NCBI GenBank assembly: GCA_047632435.1
Contig: JBLICU010000052.1
Coordinates: forward strand, 1 to 24,934
Source: JAMZMI01 sp047632435
GTDB taxonomy: Bacteria; Bacteroidota; Bacteroidia; Cytophagales; Cyclobacteriaceae
Direction of reading: 5' to 3'
Length of the DNA stretch: 24,934 nucleotides
In this document: positions 17,130-23,907 of the stretch, one piece after another
Position numbering within the stretch: position 1 is the stretch's first letter
Layout: every line of letters starts with the position of its first letter
Position numbers and translations under genes: made by a program
The notes under the pieces: generated by a model
The model's input: only the letters and a program-made list of their open reading frames with translations
The model's database searches: none
Told to the model about the DNA's origin: nothing

Positions 17130-17965
17130 TGCAATTATCAGATGGTGTGAGGTTCATGCTGATTGCAACTTTTGTTTTTATGGTGATGAAAGTCTGTGTG
17201 AAATTGATTCCGCATATTCCTGCTATTGAAATCATATTATTCCGCAGTATCATTTCTCTTGTCATTAGTTACTATTTCCTGGCACGCCAAAATGTGAGTG
17301 TCTGGGGAAATAACAAACCAATATTGATTTTACGCGGGGCGAGCGGCGCATTTGCATTGGTCACCTATTTTTATCTGCTCCAACAAATTCCCCTGGCTAC
17401 AGCGGCGACTTTGCAATACATGGCTCCCATTTTTGCCACCATCTTGGGTGTGTTTCTGGTTAAAGAAAAGGTCACTCCCATTCAGGGACTATTCTTCCTT
17501 ATCAGCTTTGCTGGTGTTTTGATCATTCAGGGATTTGATGCGCGTATCTCCTATTTCCATCTTGGTGTGGGAATCAGCTCTGCTTTGGGAACCGCTCTGG
17601 CCTACAACTTTGTCCGCAAACTCAAAGTTTCAGAACACCCATTGGTAATCATATTCTATTTCCCATTGGTTGTGATGCCAATTGCTATCATATGGTCTGG
17701 CTTTGTCTGGGTGCAGCCGCAAGGTTGGGATTGGTTGGTATTGCTTGCCGTCGGTTTGTGCACACAGATTGCCCAATATTTCATGACTCGCTCCTATCAA
17801 GTGGCTGAAGTATCGAAAGTTTCCATCCTCAATTATGTCGGGATTATCTATGCGCTGGGTTTTGGTTGGTTGTTTTTTGACGAGACTTTTAATCTCATGA
17901 CTTACGCGGGAATGGGCTTGGTGCTGGCTGGGGTGATTTTGAATGTTGTGATAAAGAAAACTTGA
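17129..17965 (+). CDS. EamA-family (DMT superfamily) transporter
   Basis: The 278-residue inner-membrane protein has about ten transmembrane helices arranged as two EamA repeats (about 1-130 and 145-278). Family features include LFRSIISLVISYYFL, a GASGAFALVTYFYLLQQIPL segment, AATLQYMAPIFATILGVFLV with KEKVTP, and the matching second-half segment near KVSILNYVGIIYALGFGWLFF with the E-T-F 'FDETFN' loop. Members export amino acids, drugs or other metabolites; the substrate here is unknown. It shares TGATG with the upstream ABC ATPase gene, so the two are translationally coupled, although no functional link between the families is known to me. There is no terminator directly after it, only an AT-rich repeat-like stretch. 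Confidence 0.9.
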   Translation: MQLSDGVRFMLIATFVFMVMKVCVKLIPHIPAIEIILFRSIISLVISYYFLARQNVSVWGNNKPILILRGASGAFALVTYFYLLQQIPLATAATLQYMAPIFATILGVFLVKEKVTPIQGLFFLISFAGVLIIQGFDARISYFHLGVGISSALGTALAYNFVRKLKVSEHPLVIIFYFPLVVMPIAIIWSGFVWVQPQGWDWLVLLAVGLCTQIAQYFMTRSYQVAEVSKVSILNYVGIIYALGFGWLFFDETFNLMTYAGMGLVLAGVILNVVIKKT

Positions 17966-17970
17966 AAAAT

Positions 17971-17997
17971 AAAGTGGAAAGTTTAAAACTTAAAGTG
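17971..17997. repeat. intergenic repeat words shared with the patch near 9650
   Basis: AAAGTGGAAAGTT at 17971-17983 also occurs at 9655-9667, and AAAACTTAAAGTG at 17985-17997 also occurs at 9648-9660, in swapped order. Two 13-mers shared between two short intergenic gaps are unlikely by chance. The rest of the 266-nt gap (17998-18187) holds no gene or clear hairpin that I can support. Confidence 0.6.
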
Positions 17998-18187
17998 TGA
18001 TATTAGGAATTGAAATATCTTTAGTGCGCAGACAATAATTGACAGGTAATCAGAAATTAGCGATCCATTATGAATCTTGAATATAGTCGCCTATTTATAT
18101 GATGTGCTCCAGGAGCAAGCAAAAAACCGGTAATCCAGTATCAGCCCTTATCAATCAATAATTAGGGATTATTTAAGTTATACCTTA

Positions 18188-18214
18188 GGCAACCATTTTT
18201 GATAGTTCACCGTC
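18188..18214 (+). promoter_or_regulatory. predicted ECF sigma promoter P1 (autoregulatory)
   Basis: GGCAACC at 18188-18194 and CGTC at 18211-18214 are separated by 16 nt. An AAC-containing -35 and a CGTC -10 at this distance are the hallmark of ECF sigma promoters. The same elements at the same spacing, with a shared TTCACCGTC block, occur at 20423-20449 before the next transcription unit. Transcription would begin near 18222, about ten bases before the GTG start of the sigma gene. Confidence 0.75.
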
Positions 18215-18231
18215 TCGGCAACATCAGGTAA

Positions 18232-18786
18232 GTGCACAAAGACCTAAACATATCATTAAAAAAGGCGGCAAAGGGCCACAAGAAGAGCCAATTTGAACTA
18301 TACGAACAGTTCTATGGCTATTGCATGAGCGTGGCTCTACGCTATAGCGACGATAGAGAAAACGCCAAGGAAATCGTTCATGACGCCTTTATTAAAGCTT
18401 TTGCGAAACTCGAGAATATCTTAACTGAAAGTGCTTTTAAACCGTGGTTGCGAAGAATTGTTGTCAATACGGCCATAGATCATTTCAGAAAGCATCAACA
18501 TGAGCAGCATCATTTGGATATTGTCGATCATGATGCCGTGGATATGTCCGAAAACGTGATGGACAAACTATCAGCAGAAGATATATTTAAGGGCATTGCG
18601 CAGCTTCCTCGAGGTTATAGGATGGTTTTTACACTCTATGCTGTGGAGGGATTTAAACATGAAGAAATTGGGATCAAACTTGGCATTACAACCGGGACGT
18701 CAAAATCAAATCTGTCGAAAGCACGAATAAAACTACAGAAAATATTATTGAATATGCAAGCAATTAAAATTGTGAGAAATGGATAA
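18232..18786 (+). CDS. ECF RNA polymerase sigma factor paired with a barrel-type anti-sigma factor
   Basis: The 184-residue ECF sigma factor has region 2 at about 22-90 (FELYEQFYGYCMSVALRYSD, then DRENAKEIVHDAFIKAFAKL) and region 4 at about 125-178 (LPRGYRMVFTLYAVEGFKHE, then IGIKLGITTGTSKSNLSKAR). The start is GTG 18232: a TAA lies directly before it in frame and the first ATG falls inside region 2. It overlaps the following anti-sigma/barrel gene by 8 nt (ATGGATAA), which ties their expression. A promoter of ECF type lies just upstream and again before gene 20478, so it most likely activates itself and the downstream cluster. It belongs to the group found beside dual-membrane anti-sigma factors in Bacteroidota, distinct from the FecI-like factor at 9002. 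Confidence 0.9.
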   Translation: MHKDLNISLKKAAKGHKKSQFELYEQFYGYCMSVALRYSDDRENAKEIVHDAFIKAFAKLENILTESAFKPWLRRIVVNTAIDHFRKHQHEQHHLDIVDHDAVDMSENVMDKLSAEDIFKGIAQLPRGYRMVFTLYAVEGFKHEEIGIKLGITTGTSKSNLSKARIKLQKILLNMQAIKIVRNG

Positions 18787-20410
18787 CTCGAGATTTGACG
18801 ATATTATCAAATCTAAATTAGAGAGTCATATTGACCCCATTGGTCCATCAGGATCTGAGGTGAGTTTACTGTTTGATGGGCTCTCCGGCATCAGTAGCAC
18901 GGCTATTGCGGCAGTGACCAAAGTGTTGATTGCAACCAGTGGGCTACTTTTAATCACTTCCCTATTTTTTATCTACCGCACCTATATCCTTGAAGAGACT
19001 ATTATTTCAATGCAGAAGAATTTTGTTCCGTTAGATCAAAATCCTTCCCAAGTTCTATTTCAACCTGATACCCTATTTTGGGATAGTTTAGAAGCGATCA
19101 CCAAACGCATCATATCCAATAATAACGTAACACAAAATACTAGAATCGCTCCAGCAGCCATATCTAAATATCAATACGCAAATGTATCCAGGCCGTCTTT
19201 TCGACTTGCACCAGAAGATTCTCAGCGTTTTGTGAATGAGGTCATGGAACAGCTCATTGCTACTTTAGAGTCGAACCCGGAATTATTTCAAGAATTATTT
19301 GCTGGGGCTCGCTTACCTGAATCACCTTCTAGTCTTGATATATTATCTGCATCGGAAACTACAACCATGGTGAATTATCCTAAAGAAAGAAAAATAGCTC
19401 AAGGCCTTAAGAGCGATCAATTGACTTCTTTGCTTGAGAAAATTGCTGAGTCAGCGTCGGGATACGCCGTTATCGAAAACTTAATAAATGGCTATGCAGC
19501 AGAAACTAAAAAAGAAGACCAAATTGGATTGCTTAAAAATGAAGTGATACAGGAACCCTTCACAATAGATAACCTTAGCGACCAGCAGCTTCTTGATGTT
19601 TTTACCGAATTTATAAAGTATGATCCTGAAGCAGCGACACAAGCATCCGAAAAAATAGGGATGGATAGCGTGGAAATAGCTCCAATCAAAGCATACGCCA
19701 TTGAAAAGCAAAAAATAAACGAAAATAAAGATCAAAAAATAATCTCGACTCCTATTAAAAGTCTTGCAGAAGTCAGAGACGAACAATACAAAGAAAACCG
19801 CAAATCGTGGTGGCTGTATGCTGGGCCAGGAATTGGATCCACGCCTATTAATGAGATGGGAAACGCCACTACGTATTCCTTTTCTTTAGGAACTGAATTC
19901 AAACCGAATGATCGCATTGGCATTTCTACAGGAATATCCTATAACCATTCCAATCACGAAAAGCATTTCGACATAACATCGTCAAGTGATCAAAATATTA
20001 TTGATTATTATGACTTTGAAAAATACACCGAAGAAGAACAGCCGGAGATCAAAGAACTAAAAGTCAATTTAAATTGGATAGATATCCCACTAGAAGCAAG
20101 AATATATATTCTTCCAAATAATAAAATCAATCCTTATGTTTCTATCTCCCTTAAAGCAAGAGCAAGCATAAGTGAAACCCATGTTTTCGACACTAATCAA
20201 AGTGGTTACATAAGCCCCAACTTTGAATCAGAGAATAAATTCACATTCCCCGCCTATGGTTTCGGTAGTGGCATTCGTTACAGAATAGGTACCCAATTTG
20301 AAGGAGCCATACAAATTCAAAAATCTTTGGGTGGTAAAAAAATGGGGGTGCTAGAAAGTCAATATAATACACTTCAAGGTCAGGCACTTATATTCTACAG
20401 ATTGGATTAA
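18779..20410 (+). CDS. putative dual-membrane-spanning anti-sigma factor with C-terminal outer-membrane beta-barrel (Dma-like)
   Basis: The 543-residue protein begins with a cytoplasmic stretch of about 40 residues (MDNSRFDDIIKSKLES and on), in the position of an anti-sigma domain. One transmembrane helix follows (about 42-67, VLIATSGLLLITSLFFIY). Residues 68-340 are a polar, partly helical linker, and residues 344-543 form an eight-strand-like outer-membrane barrel (WWLYAGPGIGSTP, YSFSLGTEFKPNDRIGISTG, WIDIPLEARIYI, FPAYGFGSGIRYRIG, ending in YRLD). One polypeptide would therefore reach from cytoplasm to outer membrane. This matches the Dma proteins of Bacteroides thetaiotaomicron, which hold an ECF sigma factor and respond to outer-membrane state. 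The overlap with the sigma gene supports the pairing. There is no cleavable signal peptide. Function is by architecture and context, not by a catalytic motif. Confidence 0.82.
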   Translation: MDNSRFDDIIKSKLESHIDPIGPSGSEVSLLFDGLSGISSTAIAAVTKVLIATSGLLLITSLFFIYRTYILEETIISMQKNFVPLDQNPSQVLFQPDTLFWDSLEAITKRIISNNNVTQNTRIAPAAISKYQYANVSRPSFRLAPEDSQRFVNEVMEQLIATLESNPELFQELFAGARLPESPSSLDILSASETTTMVNYPKERKIAQGLKSDQLTSLLEKIAESASGYAVIENLINGYAAETKKEDQIGLLKNEVIQEPFTIDNLSDQQLLDVFTEFIKYDPEAATQASEKIGMDSVEIAPIKAYAIEKQKINENKDQKIISTPIKSLAEVRDEQYKENRKSWWLYAGPGIGSTPINEMGNATTYSFSLGTEFKPNDRIGISTGISYNHSNHEKHFDITSSSDQNIIDYYDFEKYTEEEQPEIKELKVNLNWIDIPLEARIYILPNNKINPYVSISLKARASISETHVFDTNQSGYISPNFESENKFTFPAYGFGSGIRYRIGTQFEGAIQIQKSLGGKKMGVLESQYNTLQGQALIFYRLD

Positions 20411-20422
20411 TTTTTCAGCCAA

Positions 20423-20449
20423 GGCAACCCATATTTAATATTCACCGTC
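20423..20449 (+). promoter_or_regulatory. predicted ECF sigma promoter P2 for the cytochrome-lipoprotein cluster
   Basis: GGCAACC at 20423-20429 and CGTC at 20446-20449 are 16 nt apart, identical in elements and spacing to P1 at 18188. The blocks around them also agree (AGGCAACC; ATA then TTCACCGTC). The ATG of the first cluster gene is at 20478, leaving a leader of about 20 nt. The site starts 13 nt after the anti-sigma gene stop, so a sigma-dependent second transcript is likely. Confidence 0.75.
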
Positions 20450-20477
20450 ATGGCGATATCCGTCAAATAACTATGAA

Positions 20478-21212
20478 ATGAGAACATGGAAATTACAACA
20501 AATCACCTTAACCATTTTCGTCACAATTATTATATTCAGTGCTTGTCAGCATGATCCAGTTTTTCCAATCATTGATTATGCGCAACAAGTCCAAGACAAC
20601 CAAATTATAGACAGTGCTGGAAATATTACGAAGATTGAATGTGATCCGGAAATAATCTATTTCGAAAAAGATGTGCTTCCGATCTTAATAAGTTCATGTG
20701 CATATACAGGTTGTCATGATACCAAAACGGCTGAAGAAGGAGTGATTTTGAATAATTATGCAAACACAATTCGAACAGGAAAGGTGAAGCCATATAATCC
20801 AGGAAAAAGTGGGCTCTATGAATCTCTGTTTGAAGGCGGTGATGATAGAATGCCTCCACCACCAGACAATGCACTGTCTCAGACAGAAAAAGATATCATC
20901 AGAGATTGGATTGGTCAAGGTGCTGAGAATTTCACCTGCACCAGTTGTGATCCGACTGTGTTCACTTATACCCTTGCTGTAGTGCCAATAATGGATAACT
21001 ATTGTAACAGGTGTCATAACAACACCAGATCAGATGGTGGAATCTCACTGCAAGGTTATGATAAAATCAAAATAGCTGCTGACAATGGGTCTCTTCTGGG
21101 TACCATAACTCATACAGGAGGATTTCCCTTAATGCCTCAAGGGGCGGCTATACCTGATTGTGAAATATCCCAAATGGAACATTGGATATCTGAAGGAGCG
21201 CAAAACAACTAA
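20478..21212 (+). CDS. lipoprotein with two cytochrome-c-like domains (CX4CH and CXXCH)
   Basis: The 244-residue lipoprotein has a signal peptide ending FSAC with lipidated Cys23. Domain 1 (about 60-155) carries CAYTGCH at 74-80, a CX4CH variant of the heme c attachment motif, and a later RMPPPP with a possible Met axial ligand. Domain 2 (about 160-244) carries a standard CNRCH at 176-180 and LMPQGAA. Both domains end with the family helix 'e...i..WI.eGA'. A Cys pair CTSC lies between the domains. Such proteins bind heme covalently after export and pass electrons, but no partner is known for this type. It is the first gene behind promoter P2, and the next gene follows after 3 nt. Heme loading of the CX4CH site is inferred, not shown. 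Confidence 0.82.
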   Translation: MRTWKLQQITLTIFVTIIIFSACQHDPVFPIIDYAQQVQDNQIIDSAGNITKIECDPEIIYFEKDVLPILISSCAYTGCHDTKTAEEGVILNNYANTIRTGKVKPYNPGKSGLYESLFEGGDDRMPPPPDNALSQTEKDIIRDWIGQGAENFTCTSCDPTVFTYTLAVVPIMDNYCNRCHNNTRSDGGISLQGYDKIKIAADNGSLLGTITHTGGFPLMPQGAAIPDCEISQMEHWISEGAQNN

Positions 21213-21215
21213 AAA

Positions 21216-21629
21216 ATGCAAATGATTTTAAAACATATGCCAAAATTAGGAAGTGCACATATTGGTATTAGCGGAGTTTTTATCATGTTGATTAGTCTAT
21301 CATGTTATTATGACAATCAAGAAGACCTCTATCCAACACTGAGCAGTACAAGTTGCAAAGACACACAAGTGAGTTTTTCAAGTCAGGTTTTACCGCTAAT
21401 GAATGCCCGCTGCAATCAATCAAGCTGCCATAATGGAAATGACAGAGCAGGACAAATTGTATTAGACAATTTTACAAACCTATTGGTGAGTGCCAATGAC
21501 GGCTCATTGTTGGGATCAATGCGACATTCCGCAGGATACTTACCCATGCCTGATGGAGCAGCTATGCTGGACAACTGCTCCATTGAATTGGTTGCTACCT
21601 GGATCAGCGAAGGGTCTTTAAACAATTAA
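21216..21629 (+). CDS. small lipoprotein with one cytochrome-c-like domain (CX4CH)
   Basis: The 137-residue lipoprotein has its lipobox Cys at position 30 (MLISLSC) after a long N-terminus; Met8 may be the true start. It contains a single domain with CNQSSCH at 66-72, again CX4CH, and YLPMPDGAA with the likely Met ligand. It is a paralogue of the second domain of the preceding gene: ANDGSLLGSMRHSAGY matches ADNGSLLGTITHTGGF, and both end WISEG..NN. An extra Cys in STSCKD sits where the neighbour has CTSCDP, and DNCS where it has DCE, which suggests a conserved disulfide. It was probably produced by local duplication. Co-transcribed with both neighbours (gaps of 3 and 4 nt). Confidence 0.8.
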   Translation: MQMILKHMPKLGSAHIGISGVFIMLISLSCYYDNQEDLYPTLSSTSCKDTQVSFSSQVLPLMNARCNQSSCHNGNDRAGQIVLDNFTNLLVSANDGSLLGSMRHSAGYLPMPDGAAMLDNCSIELVATWISEGSLNN

Positions 21630-21633
21630 TATT

Positions 21634-22083
21634 ATGAAACATCTCATTGTTAAATTTTTAAAAGAAACATTATTGGTAATCATTTTGATTTTCATAGTCG
21701 CATGTAAAAGCGATGATATAGAACCAGAACTTTTGACTGGAGGGTGGACTTTGGAACAAATTATAATTGAAGGCTCAAACTCAAATAAAGTCTTGGATCA
21801 GGAGGCAGTTAGTGTTGCCCTATTCATAGATGAAGACCATTCTTATTATCGTAATTACGTAACTGGTGTTTGGTCATTGAATGATAACAACTTAGTTCTT
21901 GATGCATCCCCTCTATTCAATAACTACTGGGAATGTTCGATTATAAAGCTCACGGAAAATGTACTCGAGCTCCAAATCAAACTCACGGAACAACAATACC
22001 TATACGACTTTGATCAGTTTTCTGATGACGAAATTTTGACCATTACCGAAAGTTATGTCAGGTCAATTAATCCATCAATGTAA
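21634..22083 (+). CDS. lipocalin-like small lipoprotein
   Basis: The 149-residue lipoprotein has a signal peptide ending in IVAC (Cys24). SDDIE two residues after the Cys resembles the Bacteroidota surface-export signal. The mature part opens with LLTGGWTLEQIIIEG and has regular strands (VSVALFIDEDHSYYRNY, GVWSLNDNNLVLDA, ECSIIKLTENVLELQIKL). This is the usual pattern of the lipocalin-like domains ('L.G.W.l..i', 'G.w.l..n.l.l') found in many Bacteroidota lipoproteins. Such barrels may bind a hydrophobic ligand, but none can be named. It is the third gene of the cluster, 4 nt after its neighbour. The assignment is by pattern and is tentative. Confidence 0.7.
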   Translation: MKHLIVKFLKETLLVIILIFIVACKSDDIEPELLTGGWTLEQIIIEGSNSNKVLDQEAVSVALFIDEDHSYYRNYVTGVWSLNDNNLVLDASPLFNNYWECSIIKLTENVLELQIKLTEQQYLYDFDQFSDDEILTITESYVRSINPSM

Positions 22084-22177
22084 TATATGGTTTTAAGCTT
22101 AAAGGACGGACTTTCTATTTATCCATCCTTCCTATTAGAGAATGAAACTTGATCTTTTCAATTTAAAAAAAACGCTT

Positions 22178-23011
22178 ATGAAAACACGAACAATACTACT
22201 TCATTCTTTATTATTCACGTTATTGATTAGTTCTTGTGAACCTGGTCCTGGCCCAGTTATTACTAAAATACAGCCTATAAAGTCTGAACATTTTTTTGAT
22301 GGAATTTCTGGGGATTTGATTAGAGTAATTGATTATTCCTATAACTCAAGTAGACTTTTAGTGGAGGAAACGGAAGAATTTGTAGGCAATGAATCCGCGA
22401 ATAAGAAGTCAGAATTCTTTTATGATGCAGAAGACAATTTGATAAAAATGTTAGTTTATTACAATGAAGGAAATAACGATCCTGAATTTCCGAGCAAAAT
22501 TCGAACTACAGATTACACATATAAAGAGGGTTTACTTTTTACGGAGAAAACTTACATTGATACGCTAACAAGAGGTTATGAGCAAAAGATATACTCATAC
22601 ACTAAGGAGCAACTCGATTTCATTGAATATATCCATTACAGCGCTTACAATAAAACTAAGACTATATATAAAGAGTACTTTATATATAGTGGTTCTAAAT
22701 TAATTGAAAAAGGTATCGAACAAAATGGGGTTCGATCTGTCAAAACACAATACCAATATTCAAAAAACGGGCTGTTGATTAAAGAATTTGGCGACCATTG
22801 GTCGACTGTTTATGTTTATTCAGGAAATAAAATTGTGAGATCAATATACTCTTCAGGAGAATACACAACTAAAGATGTTCAGTTCTTTTATTCGGGAAAT
22901 TTGCTTACAGAAAAGCGCTCTGAGTATTTCAGTCTTTATTACTCTGAAGACCCCAGCAAACCCTTTCTTACAGTGCAAGCTATACTTGAGTATGAACCGG
23001 ATTTATACTAG
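22178..23011 (+). CDS. lipoprotein with YD-repeat-like beta-strand repeats
   Basis: The frame opens at 22142, but the ATG at 22178 gives a standard lipoprotein signal, MKTRTILLHSLLFTLLISSC, with Cys20, so I chose it (277 residues). The rest is a chain of about eight short units of alternating strand and turn, of the kind 'y.y....L..e.....g', for example VIDYSYNSSRLLVEET, SEFFYDAEDNLIKM, TTDYTYKEGLLFTEKT and TQYQYSKNGLLIKEFG. This resembles RHS/YD repeats and the DUF4595-type proteins common in Bacteroidota. No RHS core or toxin tip is present. It sits in the predicted sigma-controlled cluster, 94 nt after the previous stop and 26 nt before the barrel gene. Function unknown. Confidence 0.72.
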   Translation: MKTRTILLHSLLFTLLISSCEPGPGPVITKIQPIKSEHFFDGISGDLIRVIDYSYNSSRLLVEETEEFVGNESANKKSEFFYDAEDNLIKMLVYYNEGNNDPEFPSKIRTTDYTYKEGLLFTEKTYIDTLTRGYEQKIYSYTKEQLDFIEYIHYSAYNKTKTIYKEYFIYSGSKLIEKGIEQNGVRSVKTQYQYSKNGLLIKEFGDHWSTVYVYSGNKIVRSIYSSGEYTTKDVQFFYSGNLLTEKRSEYFSLYYSEDPSKPFLTVQAILEYEPDLY

Positions 23012-23037
23012 AAGCCACGCCCCAAAAGACAAATAAA

Positions 23038-23901
23038 ATGATCAAGATTAGTGCAATTTTAATCACGTTAATACTGGTGATGTCTCTACCTGTTTATTCA
23101 CAAGATAACCGTGAAGAAATTAACTATGCCTACCAAACATTCAGAGACACTAGAATCATTAATGGACATTCGGTGGAATCTGGCATGCAAGGAGAAATTA
23201 AATTCATCATTTCACACAGATTCGGAGAAATCAATCGTGGGGCCAATGAACTCTGGGGCTTGGATCAGGGTACAATCAGATATGGGCTTGACTATGCAAT
23301 CACCAATAACTTGGATGTTGGACTAGGTAGAAGCTCGTTCCAGAAGACTTTTGATGGATACATGAAGTACAAACATAAAAGTCAAAGCTCTGGCGGCAGA
23401 AACATGCCTATCTCCATGACTTATTTGACAGGTATGACTTACAATTCATTGAAATGGCAAAACAAGGAATTGGATTACCCTGTTGCTAATCGGCTTACCT
23501 ATTTCACACAGGTGATTGTGGCCAGAAAATTCTCGCCCTCCTTTTCACTCCAACTCATGCCGACCTATGTGCATAGAAATTATGTGCATAATAGACAAAT
23601 CACAAATGATCTACTCTTTTTTGGAATTGCTTCCAAAGTGCAGGTAACAAAAGTGATGGCGATACAACTGGAATATTATCCAAGACTATACGGTCAACTC
23701 GCCACTGGAAGAAATAGCAGTTTGTCTCTTGGTGCAGAGTTTCAAACAAAGGCCCACGTCTTTCAATTACATTTATCAAATTCTTCAGGAATGGTCGAGC
23801 CTTTGTTTCTTACCGAATCCACTGGCAAGTGGAAAGATCTAGGTGTGATGCTTGGTTTTAACATTACCCGTGACTTCAAAGTAGCCAAACGTAAATTTTA
23901 G
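23038..23901 (+). CDS. outer-membrane beta-barrel protein of the DUF5777 type
   Basis: The 287-residue protein has a signal peptide (about 1-21, ending VYSQ) and a body of alternating amphipathic strands typical of an outer-membrane barrel. The opening FRDTRIINGHSVESG, followed by GEIKFIISHRFGEIN and the 'DLGLGRSS'-like LDVGLGRSSFQKTFDGYMKY segment, is characteristic of DUF5777 proteins. Later strands include LTYFTQVIVARKFSPSFSLQ, AIQLEYYPRLYGQ and SLSLGAEFQTKAHVFQLHLS. In Bacteroidota these barrels are often encoded beside c-type cytochromes, as here: the next gene, 6 nt downstream, is a di-heme cytochrome. A role in holding or passing redox proteins through the outer membrane is inferred from context only. 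Confidence 0.82.
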   Translation: MIKISAILITLILVMSLPVYSQDNREEINYAYQTFRDTRIINGHSVESGMQGEIKFIISHRFGEINRGANELWGLDQGTIRYGLDYAITNNLDVGLGRSSFQKTFDGYMKYKHKSQSSGGRNMPISMTYLTGMTYNSLKWQNKELDYPVANRLTYFTQVIVARKFSPSFSLQLMPTYVHRNYVHNRQITNDLLFFGIASKVQVTKVMAIQLEYYPRLYGQLATGRNSSLSLGAEFQTKAHVFQLHLSNSSGMVEPLFLTESTGKWKDLGVMLGFNITRDFKVAKRKF

Positions 23902-23907
23902 TAGATC

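Noticed and set aside
16476..17965. LolD-like and EamA proteins as one transport system
   Set aside because: EamA carriers are secondary transporters and do not need an ABC ATPase; overlap alone does not show a joint function.
18107..18119. Small palindrome TGCTCCAGGAGCA in the gap before the ECF promoter
   Set aside because: Only five pairs with a 3-nt loop, followed by A rather than T; not a convincing terminator or operator.
17998..18187. Possible RNA gene or hidden small ORF in the longest non-coding stretch
   Set aside because: No tRNA-like fold, riboswitch pattern or open frame of useful length with a plausible start was found by eye.
22102..22130. Stem-loop (AAGGACGGA / TCCATCCTT) between the lipocalin-like and YD-repeat genes
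   Set aside because: Nine pairs with one mismatch and an 11-nt loop, but no T-run follows, and the next gene is probably in the same operon. It may be a processing site, but cannot be called a terminator.
22142..22177. Twelve-codon N-terminal extension of the YD-repeat lipoprotein (ATG 22142)
   Set aside because: The extension MKLDLFNLKKTL would precede a complete lipoprotein signal that starts naturally with MKTRT at 22178; the later start is more likely.
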